Below are positions 7,095 through 15,351 of a DNA stretch of 64,000 nt, one piece after another. A program made the translations under genes and the position numbers. The stretch comes from Pseudomonadota bacterium. GTDB taxonomy: Bacteria; Desulfobacterota; Desulfobulbia; Desulfobulbales; SURF-16. Every line of letters begins with the position of its first letter. Position 1 is the stretch's first letter. The DNA is taken from the NCBI GenBank assembly GCA_018816555.1, contig JAHIVT010000048.1, positions 1 to 64,000 on the forward strand. The letters are read 5' to 3'. The notes beneath the pieces were generated by a model. It searched no databases, had not been told where the DNA came from, and saw nothing but the letters and a program-made list of their open reading frames with translations.

Positions 7095-9394
7095 TTCGCA
7101 TCTCCCGGCAGGATCATTCGATGACTGTAAGCATTGTGGACGATATATCCCTGTTTGTCGGGTTGATACTCCACCCAGTATGTCACCCGAACCGGTTTGA
7201 AACTGGCAAGAAAGTGGCCGTTTTCAGGATCAACCAGCCTTTTGCCGGTCTGCTCTGCCTGAAAGATAACCTTCTGAATGTCATCCTCCAGGATATGTCT
7301 TGTGTTCATCAGCTCCATAACCTGGGGTGGGATAAACAATTTGATACTTTTATAGTCGGGAGTCATAACCGGTTCCTCATGCCATAGGGTGTTAAGCAGG
7401 TGCTGCTTGAGCCGCGCCCGGTTTTCATGGCGCCGGGAAAAACCGGGGTTGGGGCGCAGCAGAGGATCTTCCTGCTCGGCGGCGGGGAAGAGATAGTCGA
7501 GCAGATGGGCGATACGTCTGCCGGATGCGGCAATATTGTCTCGACACATGGCACAGTAGGCCAGACCGTCAAGATCACTGCGCAGGCCCTTGGCGCGGGC
7601 CGCTTTCTCGCCCAGCGGCACATTGGCGAACTGCATCAGCCCGCCGTAGCCGCAGCAGTCGGTCAGTTCCCCTGAATAGGGCTGTTCTTCAATTGAAATT
7701 CCGAGTTTTTTTATGATGTTACGGACGCTTGCGCGTATCTCGGGATCATGTCTGACCGTGCAGGGGTCATGGATGGTCATGGGCTGCGGCGGAATCGCTG
7801 TTTTCCGTTCGGGGAGTTCCATCCTGTCCAGAATCTGCCACAGGGACTGCACTTGCAACTCCGGGGCAAATTCTTTGAACACAGCATAACAGCTGGAACA
7901 GGCGGTGATAATGAGCGGATCGCCCAGTCTATTGACTTCGGCCTGGAAGGACTGCATGGTCTGGTTAAAAAGCTCCTGCCGACCGGACCAGTGTGCCGGG
8001 ATGCCGCAGCAACCGAGCATCAACCCTACCCCGCCGGCAAGATGGCCGGTCAGATGCAAATAGGTCTGTTCAACCGCAAATGGTGCGGACCCGGCAAGCT
8101 GACAGCCGGGATAGAAGAGGAAGCGGCTGCTGTCCCGCCCCGGTTGGTGCCTGGTCATGGCGGAAAATTCACCGAGGCTGAACTCCATGTCCTGCAGGGC
8201 AAACTCATGGGCCGAAGGCGGCATGGTTGATTTTGCCACCATATTTTCTCTGGTGGACCGGCAGACCGTGGCCATGGGAAAGTCGTGGGGGCAAATGACC
8301 GTGCACTGGCCGCAGAGCATGCAGGAATTGATCATTTTGTTGGCCGTGCGAGTGCCCTGGACAATGGCCTGGTTATTATAGATTTTGCGGACCAGTCGTT
8401 TCGGGTAATCTTTAAACTCCTGGAGAAAGGCGCATTGTTTGACGCATTCCATACACTCACACTGGATGCAGCGTGACGCTTCCCGGGCGGATTCCTGCTG
8501 GGTAAAGCCTGTGGACGGATCGGCGGGCTGCACCTCTTTGAGTGATTCTATGCCAATGGTGACCGTATGTAAACGGGTGGGGCAGGCTCCCTCCCGTTCG
8601 CGCTGGGCGGTGAGCGATACCTTCTGTAGATAGCGTTCGATGGACAGGGCGGCCCGCCGCCCATCCTCAACCTGTTTCATAATAGAAAAACCGTTTTCCG
8701 TGGTTCCGCCGCCGGCAAAACAGCCATCATTGCCCACGGCAAGGGTCAACGGATCAGGATGAGTGCAATCTACGGGCAGGGATGCAAGACCTGCACAATC
8801 CCTGTCGAAAAAAACAGCATCAGAGTCTTGTCTGACTATGTCGAAAAATTCCTTATTCAGAGACCAGCCGAACTGAATGTTGACTCCATAGGAGTCCAGG
8901 GTCTCCACGGCTCCTGAAAGTACGCGGGCGGGCAAAATCTCCTCAGCATACCCCCGCAGTGAGCCACCGACTTCTTCATCCCCGGTCATCATGACCACGT
9001 TACGTCCCTTGCGGGCCAGATCCAGGGCTGCGGTCATGGCGCTGAGGCCTGAACCGATGACAGCGACGCTGCCCCCCTTGGCGGGCAGTCGAGGTTGTTT
9101 GAGTACCATGGGCACCGTGGTTACGCAGAATCTTTCCAGACTGCCCACGGCCAGGGGGTCACCTGTCTCGGCCCGTTTACATGCCCGGCGGCATGGTTCG
9201 TCACAGATGCGTCCGACGATATCGGCAAAAGGCATGGTCCGGTCAAGTACGCGCCTGGCTCCACGCCAGTCCTCCTTGGCAAGGCAGCCCATGAAGGCCC
9301 GGACATCAATATGGATCGGGCAGGCAGCCGAGCACTGGGGAGATTCCTCCTGTATGCAGGTAGCTTCAAGCGTGCGGAGTTGCGGTTGATCCAT
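7091..9394 (-). CDS. Pyridine nucleotide-disulfide oxidoreductase / dicluster-binding protein
   Basis: A 767-aa multidomain flavoprotein. In order: a GltD-like Cys-rich N-terminus (QCSAACPIHIDV, CDEPCRRACKR); an FAD-binding fold (VAVIGSGLSAM near residue 109); two ferredoxin-like clusters (CIQCECMECVKQC and CMLCGQCTVICPHD); CCG-type domains as in heterodisulfide reductase HdrB (GCCGIP, DCCGYGG); and about 80 further residues with no motif I recognise. The layout is that of an electron-transfer module that can join NAD(P)H, ferredoxin and thiol/disulfide chemistry. It follows mop after a 90-nt gap holding a strong hairpin, and likely passes electrons from the aldehyde oxidoreductase; direction and partner are inferred. 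Confidence 0.83.
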   Translation of the reverse strand: MDQPQLRTLEATCIQEESPQCSAACPIHIDVRAFMGCLAKEDWRGARRVLDRTMPFADIVGRICDEPCRRACKRAETGDPLAVGSLERFCVTTVPMVLKQPRLPAKGGSVAVIGSGLSAMTAALDLARKGRNVVMMTGDEEVGGSLRGYAEEILPARVLSGAVETLDSYGVNIQFGWSLNKEFFDIVRQDSDAVFFDRDCAGLASLPVDCTHPDPLTLAVGNDGCFAGGGTTENGFSIMKQVEDGRRAALSIERYLQKVSLTAQREREGACPTRLHTVTIGIESLKEVQPADPSTGFTQQESAREASRCIQCECMECVKQCAFLQEFKDYPKRLVRKIYNNQAIVQGTRTANKMINSCMLCGQCTVICPHDFPMATVCRSTRENMVAKSTMPPSAHEFALQDMEFSLGEFSAMTRHQPGRDSSRFLFYPGCQLAGSAPFAVEQTYLHLTGHLAGGVGLMLGCCGIPAHWSGRQELFNQTMQSFQAEVNRLGDPLIITACSSCYAVFKEFAPELQVQSLWQILDRMELPERKTAIPPQPMTIHDPCTVRHDPEIRASVRNIIKKLGISIEEQPYSGELTDCCGYGGLMQFANVPLGEKAARAKGLRSDLDGLAYCAMCRDNIAASGRRIAHLLDYLFPAAEQEDPLLRPNPGFSRRHENRARLKQHLLNTLWHEEPVMTPDYKSIKLFIPPQVMELMNTRHILEDDIQKVIFQAEQTGKRLVDPENGHFLASFKPVRVTYWVEYQPDKQGYIVHNAYSHRMILPGDAK

Positions 9395-9430
9395 GCGGAA
9401 ATACCTTATTGGTGAAAGGTTATGGAGTGA

Positions 9431-9458
9431 AGGGGAAGCCGCCTGAGCGGCTCCCCCT
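9431..9458 (-). terminator. Intercistronic hairpin between mop and the accessory genes
   Basis: Arms AGGGGAAGCCGC (9431-9442) and GCGGCTCCCCCT (9447-9458) pair over 12 positions with one mismatch around a CTGA tetraloop. There is no strong U tract after it on the minus strand, so it may be a partial terminator or an mRNA end protector. Either would make the mop message more abundant than that of the maturation genes behind it. Confidence 0.6.
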
Positions 9459-9484
9459 TCTGTGGCCCGGTCGGACCTGTACCG

Positions 9485-12202
9485 CTATTTTTTCATGGCG
9501 GCAAGAACCTTTTCCGGCAGAGCCGGCAGGTTTCTCACGCGGGCGCCACAGGCATTATAAATGCCGTTGATCACTGCGGCATGGGGGCAGGTCAGCGGTA
9601 ATTCGCCGACACCCGAGGCGCCGAAGGGACCATCGGGACGCGGGGTTTCCACATAGAACAGTTCCATTTCGTCAGGGATCTGTTTGATATAGGGAAATCC
9701 TGCGCCAACCAGGGTTGAGTGCTTTTTGATGTCCTCGAAATCCTCGGTCAGGGCAAGGCCGATGGCCTGGGCCATACCGCCGTATAATTGGCCGTCAACA
9801 ACGAGTTTGTTGACAATCTTGCCCACATCGGCCACGCAGATCATTTTTTCAACCGTGGTCTTGCCTGTTGCCACTTCCACGGCAACCTCGGCCATGAACA
9901 GACCGTACATGTAACAGCAGAAGGGATTGCCCTGGCCGTTTTCATCGCAGGCGCCGGCAGGAGCCGACCATTTGCCGTTCACCTTGGTGGGAATGTTCTC
10001 AGCAACCATTTCAGCGTAGGTGCGGAAGGAACCGTCACCCTTTTTCATGGCCTTGATCAACTCCTCACAGGCGACCCGGACGGCCTGACCGACCACTACC
10101 TGACTGCGGCTGCCGCCTGCAGGACCGGAGTTGGGGCACATAGAGGTGTCGTTCATCACCAGTTTAATCCGGTTGCCGGCGAGACCCATGGGTCTCAAGG
10201 CCTCATGGGCGGTGCCCAGGGATCCCATATCAGCTCCCTGGCCATGATCCTCCCAGGTATTGTAAACGGTTACCGTACCGTCGGCGTTCAGCTCAGCATC
10301 CACTTCCGCCGTATCCGGTCCGTCCAGACCACAGCCGTAAACGCCCAGGGCGATACCAACGCCGCGTTTCACCTCGTCAGTCGAGTTGGCAGCGGCTTTC
10401 TTTTTGGCCTCCTCATACTTGGGACGCAGGATATCGAGCATATCCGGCAGAGAATAAACCTCGGGGTCCTGACCGGTGGGGGTTGTGGAACCCTTGCGGT
10501 AGCAGTTCTTATAGCGCAGTTCCAGCGGATCCATGCCGAGCTTTTCAGCCAGTTCATCCATCAGCACCTCTGAGGCGAACTCGGATTGGGGAGAACCGTA
10601 GCCACGGAAAGCGGAACCCCAGGCATGATTGGTACAGACGGTGCGTCCTTCACCACGGATATTTTTGATGTCATACCCTGCCCCGATAAACTGTGCACCA
10701 CGCAGGGTAAGCAGATCGCCGAATTCAGAATAAGGTCCGTGGTCAACACTCCAGTCGGTTTCCATGGCCTTGAGCATACCATCCTTGTCAGCAGCCATCT
10801 TGACATTCATGAAGAAAGGTGAGCGCTTGCCGGTATAGGTCTGCTGCTGGAAATAATCGTAGCAGAGAAAAACCGGGCGGCCGGTGGCAATGGCCGCGGC
10901 ACCGACCAGTGCTTCCATGGTGGGGCTGAATTTGTAGCCGAAGGTGCCGCCGGTATTGTTCTGCACCAGGATCAGGTCTTCAGGTGCGACTCCCAGACCC
11001 GGGGCGATCATATAGAGATGGAGATGGACACCGATGGATTTGGAATGAATAACCAGTTTATTGTCATCATTATAATAGGCAAAACCGACATCAGGTTCAA
11101 TGGGCATATGGGGCTGACGGCCAACATAATAATCACCCTCAATTACCACTTCCGCCTTGTTGAAAATGGGAGCGGTCTCCTCACCCTTGGCGATTTTCTG
11201 AATGTAATAGACATTCGGGGTGCCGGGATGAATTTCCAGAGCATCTTCTTCCATGGCCGCCGGAGCACTCATGTAGGCCGGCAGTTCTTCCAGTTCCACT
11301 TTAACTTTCTTGGCCGCTTCCTTGGCATGCTTGTCGGTATCGGCGCAAACAATGGCAATGGCGTCACCGAACTGAAAGACCTTTTCATCACAGAGGATGG
11401 GACGATCCCAGCCGTCACCCTTGTTGGTGGGGAAAGTGATCAGACCGGTAATGCGGTTTTTGCCTTTGATGTCCTTGGCGGTGACCACCTTGAAGACGCC
11501 CGGCATTTTCTCGGCTTCGCTGGTATCCACGGAAAGGATATTGGCATGGGAAACCTCTGCCTGTACCAGGGCCATCTGCAGGGTGTTATCCGGCAGCTGC
11601 AGACCGCGATCCGCACCGAAATCCCAGGTGCCGGTAACCTTGGCAGCAGCACTCGGACGGGGTTGATTGGTGCCGAAGACCTTGCCGTCCGCCGGAATCT
11701 TGTAGGCCAGGTCTTTCAGGCTGAGTTCGCCTTTCAGCACCTTGGCGGCATCCTGTACCGCATCGACCAGTTGTTTGTATCCGGTGCAGCGGCAGGCATT
11801 GCGGTTTTTCTGAAACCACTCGCGTACATCTTCACGGGAAGGATCGGAATTTGCGTCGAGTAGGGCCTTGGCGGAAACGACAAATCCTGGTGTACAGAAT
11901 CCACATTGTGCACCACCATGAACCATCCAGGCCATTTGAATTGCATGCAGATCGTCCGGGGTACCTATTCCCTCAATGGTCGTTACGGCGGCGCCATCAG
12001 CCACGCGTGACATCTTCGTCACGCAGGAACGGGTCAACTTGCCGTCCATGATGACATTGCACGCACCACACTGGGCCTTGCCGCAACCAATCTTCGTGCC
12101 GGTGAGTCTCAGCCTTTTCCGCAGAACTTCAGCCAGACTTTCATCACCATCCACAATAAGATTTTTTTCTACACCATTGACGTATAGTTTTTTCTTGATC
12201 AT
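9485..12202 (-). CDS. mop: Molybdopterin-dependent aldehyde oxidoreductase (Mop)
   Basis: A 905-aa xanthine-oxidase-family enzyme, close in length to D. gigas Mop (about 907 aa), oxidising aldehydes to carboxylates. The N-terminal plant-type [2Fe-2S] domain has GCGKAQCGAC near residues 40-48; the second [2Fe-2S] domain has CGFCTPGF and CRCTGYKQ. The large molybdopterin domain follows, and the conserved catalytic Glu is in GASGVGELPL near the C-terminus. No FAD domain is present, as in Mop. I place the start at ATG 12202 (MIKKKLYVNG), which aligns with D. gigas Mop and has GGAGA just upstream. It heads the ten-gene operon and lies downstream of a sigma-54 promoter at 12703-12717. Confidence 0.93.
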   Translation of the reverse strand: MIKKKLYVNGVEKNLIVDGDESLAEVLRKRLRLTGTKIGCGKAQCGACNVIMDGKLTRSCVTKMSRVADGAAVTTIEGIGTPDDLHAIQMAWMVHGGAQCGFCTPGFVVSAKALLDANSDPSREDVREWFQKNRNACRCTGYKQLVDAVQDAAKVLKGELSLKDLAYKIPADGKVFGTNQPRPSAAAKVTGTWDFGADRGLQLPDNTLQMALVQAEVSHANILSVDTSEAEKMPGVFKVVTAKDIKGKNRITGLITFPTNKGDGWDRPILCDEKVFQFGDAIAIVCADTDKHAKEAAKKVKVELEELPAYMSAPAAMEEDALEIHPGTPNVYYIQKIAKGEETAPIFNKAEVVIEGDYYVGRQPHMPIEPDVGFAYYNDDNKLVIHSKSIGVHLHLYMIAPGLGVAPEDLILVQNNTGGTFGYKFSPTMEALVGAAAIATGRPVFLCYDYFQQQTYTGKRSPFFMNVKMAADKDGMLKAMETDWSVDHGPYSEFGDLLTLRGAQFIGAGYDIKNIRGEGRTVCTNHAWGSAFRGYGSPQSEFASEVLMDELAEKLGMDPLELRYKNCYRKGSTTPTGQDPEVYSLPDMLDILRPKYEEAKKKAAANSTDEVKRGVGIALGVYGCGLDGPDTAEVDAELNADGTVTVYNTWEDHGQGADMGSLGTAHEALRPMGLAGNRIKLVMNDTSMCPNSGPAGGSRSQVVVGQAVRVACEELIKAMKKGDGSFRTYAEMVAENIPTKVNGKWSAPAGACDENGQGNPFCCYMYGLFMAEVAVEVATGKTTVEKMICVADVGKIVNKLVVDGQLYGGMAQAIGLALTEDFEDIKKHSTLVGAGFPYIKQIPDEMELFYVETPRPDGPFGASGVGELPLTCPHAAVINGIYNACGARVRNLPALPEKVLAAMKK

Positions 12203-12691
12203 TTCATTCTCCAAATTAAATGTTAGTAATGAAAAACGGTTATCTCAAGGTGGCGAACAGGTGAAAAATGCAGGTGGTATGATTTCCCAACTGACATTTT
12301 CACACAAACAAAGCTGATGAAATCGTATCCATTCGAATTCCATCAAAATTGCTCTCTGCGGATACTTCAGGTGGCTTAAAGCTGCAAAAAATACAGAAAC
12401 GGTATGAATGAAACATAAGCGGTAAACCCGACCAGTTCTGTCATAAGGGAAGTTGCGGCGGCCTCCCCTTAAAATGGCCTTTATCTTGGCTGCCTAACTT
12501 AAATTTTTATCACAATCGTATCGGTTAAGCAATGCCTTCTCTGAGCTTACCCTGAAATCCGAGAGGTGCTTGGGCCTGTGACTCCTACACTTATGAAGCC
12601 GTTCTTAAGGAGAGCGCACACATGGTAAGTGCCTTCCCTCATGGTTGATCGTAGATGCTTTCTGCCTCAGTTTGCATCCGGAACTATTTTT
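12203..12691 (-). other. Long 5' leader of the mop operon, no recognised gene
   Basis: If the sigma-54 promoter at 12703-12717 is used, the mop message has a leader of about 490 nt. It contains a short open frame of 31 codons (12642 down to the stop at about 12547) without a visible ribosome binding site. A hairpin around 12446-12471 pairs AAGGGGAG with CTTCCCTT on the RNA strand. I do not recognise a known riboswitch, including the Moco motif, by eye. Confidence 0.35.
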
Positions 12692-12702
12692 CTTTTCATA
12701 TA

Positions 12703-12717
12703 GCAACTCGTATGCCA
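12703..12717 (-). promoter_or_regulatory. Sigma-54 promoter for the mop operon
   Basis: Read on the minus strand the site is TGGCATACGAGTTGC. It has the invariant GG and GC separated by exactly 10 nt and matches the consensus TGGCACGNNNNTTGC at most positions. It is the only good -24/-12 match I found between mop and the rubrerythrin-like gene, and it lies 187 bp from the midpoint of a paired-box element at 12877-12917. Confidence 0.72.
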
Positions 12718-12868
12718 AACGAAAATATGCTGTGAGTTCAATTTGTTACAGGATAATTTTAAAAATGAGCGGGGACAACATGACTCAAGTGCGGGAAATA
12801 CTGCTTCTATCCTCAACAAAACAGGGTCACGTCCGGCCGATAAAACAAATGCAGTATTGCCTTTAAAC

Positions 12869-12925
12869 GCAATGGGTCAGAATGAAACATTGTCTTTGCT
12901 GCAAGGTGTCATCCTGACCCATTGC
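12869..12925 (-). promoter_or_regulatory. Enhancer-like paired boxes upstream of mop
   Basis: Arms GCAATGGGTCAGAATGA (12869-12885) and its complement (12909-12925) form a 17-nt inverted repeat with one mismatch. Inside are two TCAnnnTGA cores, TCAGAATGA at 12877-12885 and TCATCCTGA at 12909-12917, with centres 32 bp apart. The pair midpoint (12897) is 187 bp from the sigma-54 promoter centre, a typical distance for a bacterial enhancer. The same core and geometry recur at two other promoters in this window. Confidence 0.72.
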
Positions 12926-13009
12926 AGCGACATCCATAACTGGAAAGAACAATCAAAGTTTATGACACGGGAATTGGAGGAAAGTTTCCGGTATAAAGAA
13001 AGTAGTACT

Positions 13010-13047
13010 GCTGACCGTTACCTGCCTCAACAACGGTAACGGTCAGC
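13010..13047 (-). terminator. Hairpin downstream of the rubrerythrin-like gene
   Basis: Perfect 13-nt arms GCTGACCGTTACC (13010-13022) and GGTAACGGTCAGC (13035-13047) enclose a 12-nt loop, 82 nt after the stop of the minus-strand gene at 13129. The bases that follow on the RNA are pyrimidine-rich rather than a pure U tract, so this is a likely but not textbook terminator. Confidence 0.55.
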
Positions 13048-13128
13048 GCTTCGATAGGAGCGACCGTGAACAATGAATCTGCTCAGGTGCCGGCGGTGTC
13101 TGAAGGTTTGGGGGGGAGCAGTAATAAC

Positions 13129-13608
13129 TTACTGCTTCTTTTGAGAAGAGTGCAGCCTGCCGTTAAGAATTTTGAGATGTCTCATCTCTTCATTGATAAT
13201 GGCATCAATTTTTTCTTTTCCGGCTTTGCAGTCCACCAGGTCTTTCAGACCCAGGTAAAATATGATGGAATCTTTGCCCACCGTAATAGCGGATTCTAAA
13301 ATTGTTTCCTTGTTTGAGATATCGAGATCTTTTTCAAAAAATTCCCGGGTATCTGAAAGAGCCCTGAGATGAAGAACCGTCTCCCCTTCCGGGTCAAAGG
13401 TTGTTGAGTTCTTGTCACAAAGGGCAAGGGTTTTTCTGAAATCAGCAAATTTCATCCCATGGCAATCTTCCATGCCGGCAAGCTCGAGCAGGATCTTTCT
13501 CGCCTCGCCGTTCACCTTCTCGGCAGCCTTTCGGTAAAACTTTGCCCCTTTTTTCTCTATCTGTTCAGCCATTTCAAAAATTTCATCGGCAATAAAATCA
13601 AATCCCAT
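13129..13608 (-). CDS. Rubrerythrin-like ferritin-superfamily diiron protein
   Basis: A 159-aa four-helix-bundle protein without a rubredoxin domain. Candidate iron ligands are the Glu residues of the first helix (ADEIFEMAEQIE), Glu and His of LAGMEDCHGM, and ExxH in NEEMRHLKIL near the C-terminus. Such proteins commonly reduce peroxide or store iron in anaerobes. I start at the ATG at 13608 rather than 34 codons upstream because GGGAG lies 7 nt before it and the sigma-54 promoter at 13672-13686 falls inside the longer reading frame. It stands alone between mop and the two-component genes and seems to share their control. Confidence 0.8.
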   Translation of the reverse strand: MGFDFIADEIFEMAEQIEKKGAKFYRKAAEKVNGEARKILLELAGMEDCHGMKFADFRKTLALCDKNSTTFDPEGETVLHLRALSDTREFFEKDLDISNKETILESAITVGKDSIIFYLGLKDLVDCKAGKEKIDAIINEEMRHLKILNGRLHSSQKKQ

Positions 13609-13671
13609 CAGTAGACTCCCATTTTTTGTATCCTGAAGAATTTCCCTTGTGGTTTGTCTACCATCATCATG

Positions 13672-13686
13672 GCAATTTTGGTGCCA
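13672..13686 (-). promoter_or_regulatory. Sigma-54 promoter for the rubrerythrin-like gene
   Basis: The minus-strand sequence TGGCACCAAAATTGC is a near-perfect -24/-12 element: TGGCAC, TTGC, and 10 nt between GG and GC. Transcription should start near 13660, leaving a 5' leader of about 50 nt before the ATG at 13608. This also fixes the true start of the gene. Confidence 0.85.
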
Positions 13687-13845
13687 CATATATAAATCTG
13701 ATAATATCAATATGTTATGCTTTTCCAGGGTGAAAAGGCCAGGGACAATATGTCCCTTTTGATTTGTTAATAATTCTTATCTGGAAAGTGGCTGCCGGAT
13801 GAAAATCAGCAGACTGGGGATAGGATGGCTTTAACAGCTGGAGGG

Positions 13846-13886
13846 GTAAAACGACCCACCGGAAAGAGACCGGTGGGTCAGAATGA
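13846..13886 (-). promoter_or_regulatory. Enhancer-like paired boxes upstream of the rubrerythrin-like gene
   Basis: A perfect inverted repeat, GACCCACCGG (13853-13862) and CCGGTGGGTC (13870-13879), is flanked on the right by the core TCAGAATGA (13878-13886). On the left is a degenerate core GTAAAACGA (13846-13854; 6 of 9 positions match TCAAAATGA). The core centres are 32 bp apart and their midpoint, 13866, is 187 bp from the promoter centre at 13679, as for mop and the alcohol dehydrogenase. Confidence 0.65.
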
Positions 13887-13968
13887 CCGCATGGATTCGC
13901 GGGGAAGAAGACTGCTCTTCCTTAGTGATAAAGGTGTCGGTGCTATTAGGGTGAGCTGAAATGAGATG

Positions 13969-13999
13969 AAAAAATACCGGATCAGGGGCGCAAGCCCCT
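13969..13999 (-). terminator. Terminator of the regulator operon
   Basis: GCCCCT and AGGGGC arms (13994-13999 and 13984-13989) with a 4-nt loop are followed on the minus strand by an offset run of six U (13969-13974). It starts 12 nt after the stop of the response regulator gene and would end the alcohol dehydrogenase / kinase / regulator transcript. Confidence 0.65.
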
Positions 14000-14011
14000 C
14001 ACAGATCAAGA

Positions 14012-15349
14012 TCAATCGGCGTTAAACTCGTTCATCTTTCGATAAAGGGTCTTGCGGCTGATCCCGAGAGCTTCTGCAGCCTTGCGCCGGTTGCCGTTAT
14101 AGAAATTCAGCATCTTGAGGATGTGTCTTTTTTCAACCGATTCCAGGGTGATGCTCGGTTCGGACGTTTCCGCGGCAACCACGAGTTCACGGGGCAGGCA
14201 ACGTTCGGTGATGATGCCGTTTTCAGCAAGAATAATGCTGCGTTCAATGACGTTACGCAGCTCCCGGATATTGCCCGGCCAATCGTAGCGGAGCACACAG
14301 TCCATGGCGGTTTGCACTATGCGGTAGGTGGTGGAATCAGGGCTCAACGAGATAAGAAAATAATCAACCAGCAGTGGAAGATCCTCCTTGCGCTCGCGCA
14401 GAGGGGGAATATCAATATTGAAAACATTGATTCGATGAAAAAATGCTTCGTTAAAGCGGCCTTTTTTGACCTCATCGGCCAGATCGCGATTAGTGGCGAA
14501 CAGGAAGCGGATATCCACCCGGCGTTCATCTTTTTCACCAACCCGTCGGTATGTCTGGGTTTCCAGCATCCGCAACAGGGAGGCCTGCACCTCAAGGGGC
14601 AGTTCACCAATCTCGTCAAGGAACAGGGTGCTCTCGTGGGCATAAGACATGAGCCCTTCCCGGGATTCTCCTGCGCCGGTAAACGATCCTTTTATATGTC
14701 CGAAAAGCTCACTGCGGGCAAGTTCCTTCTGCAGGGAGGCGCAGTTTTTAATGATGAGCTGATTTCCTCCCCGGCCGGAACGATCATGGATGGCATGGGC
14801 CACCACGTCTTTGCCTACTCCTGATTCACCTGTTATGAGTACCGGGATAGTGGCCGGAGCAACCTTGTCAACAAGGAATTGAATATTGCGTATGGCCATG
14901 GAATTGCCGATAAACTTCACCGAACCCTGATCATATCCGGCCTTGTGGCGCAGTATCATATTTTCACGGGACAACCGAACTCGCTGGTGTGCTTTTTCCA
15001 CCACCAGATCAAGCCGGTCAAGGTTGAACGGCTTGGCAATAAAATCACAGGCCCCGAGTTTCATGGCCTCCACGGCACTGTCAATGTCTCCGTGCCCGGT
15101 GATCATGATCACCTCGGTATGGGGAATGGAATCCCTCACCTTGATCAGCAGATCCAGATTGGTGGTGTCGGGCAGCCGCAGGTCCATGATGATGACATCG
15201 AACCAGCGGCTCCGCACCAGGGCCATTGCTTCGGCTGCCGTGGCCGCAGTGAAAACCTCCCGTCTGGAGTTTGCCAGTTCCTTCTGCAGCAGTCTTCTGA
15301 TGGGCTCTTCGTCGTCGATCACGAGAACAGGATATTTATCGTTTACCAT
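14012..15349 (-). CDS. Sigma-54-dependent response regulator (NtrC family)
   Basis: A 445-aa NtrC-type activator. The receiver domain (1 to about 120) has the acidic pair in VIDDEE, the phosphoacceptor Asp in IIMDLRLP and the Lys of IAKPFN. The AAA+ domain has Walker A GESGVGKD and the sigma-54-contacting loop GSFTGA (usual form GAFTGA). A Fis-type helix-turn-helix closes the protein (NRRKAAEALGISRKTLYRK). It starts two bases after the kinase stop. The three paired-box/sigma-54 promoter units around it are its natural targets, including the promoter of its own operon. Confidence 0.93.
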   Translation of the reverse strand: MVNDKYPVLVIDDEEPIRRLLQKELANSRREVFTAATAAEAMALVRSRWFDVIIMDLRLPDTTNLDLLIKVRDSIPHTEVIMITGHGDIDSAVEAMKLGACDFIAKPFNLDRLDLVVEKAHQRVRLSRENMILRHKAGYDQGSVKFIGNSMAIRNIQFLVDKVAPATIPVLITGESGVGKDVVAHAIHDRSGRGGNQLIIKNCASLQKELARSELFGHIKGSFTGAGESREGLMSYAHESTLFLDEIGELPLEVQASLLRMLETQTYRRVGEKDERRVDIRFLFATNRDLADEVKKGRFNEAFFHRINVFNIDIPPLRERKEDLPLLVDYFLISLSPDSTTYRIVQTAMDCVLRYDWPGNIRELRNVIERSIILAENGIITERCLPRELVVAAETSEPSITLESVEKRHILKMLNFYNGNRRKAAEALGISRKTLYRKMNEFNAD

Positions 15350-15351
15350 TA

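Noticed and set aside
12743-13039. Open frame of 98 codons on the plus strand upstream of mop
   Set aside because: It overlaps the paired-box element, has no ribosome binding site and a low-complexity product with no family resemblance.
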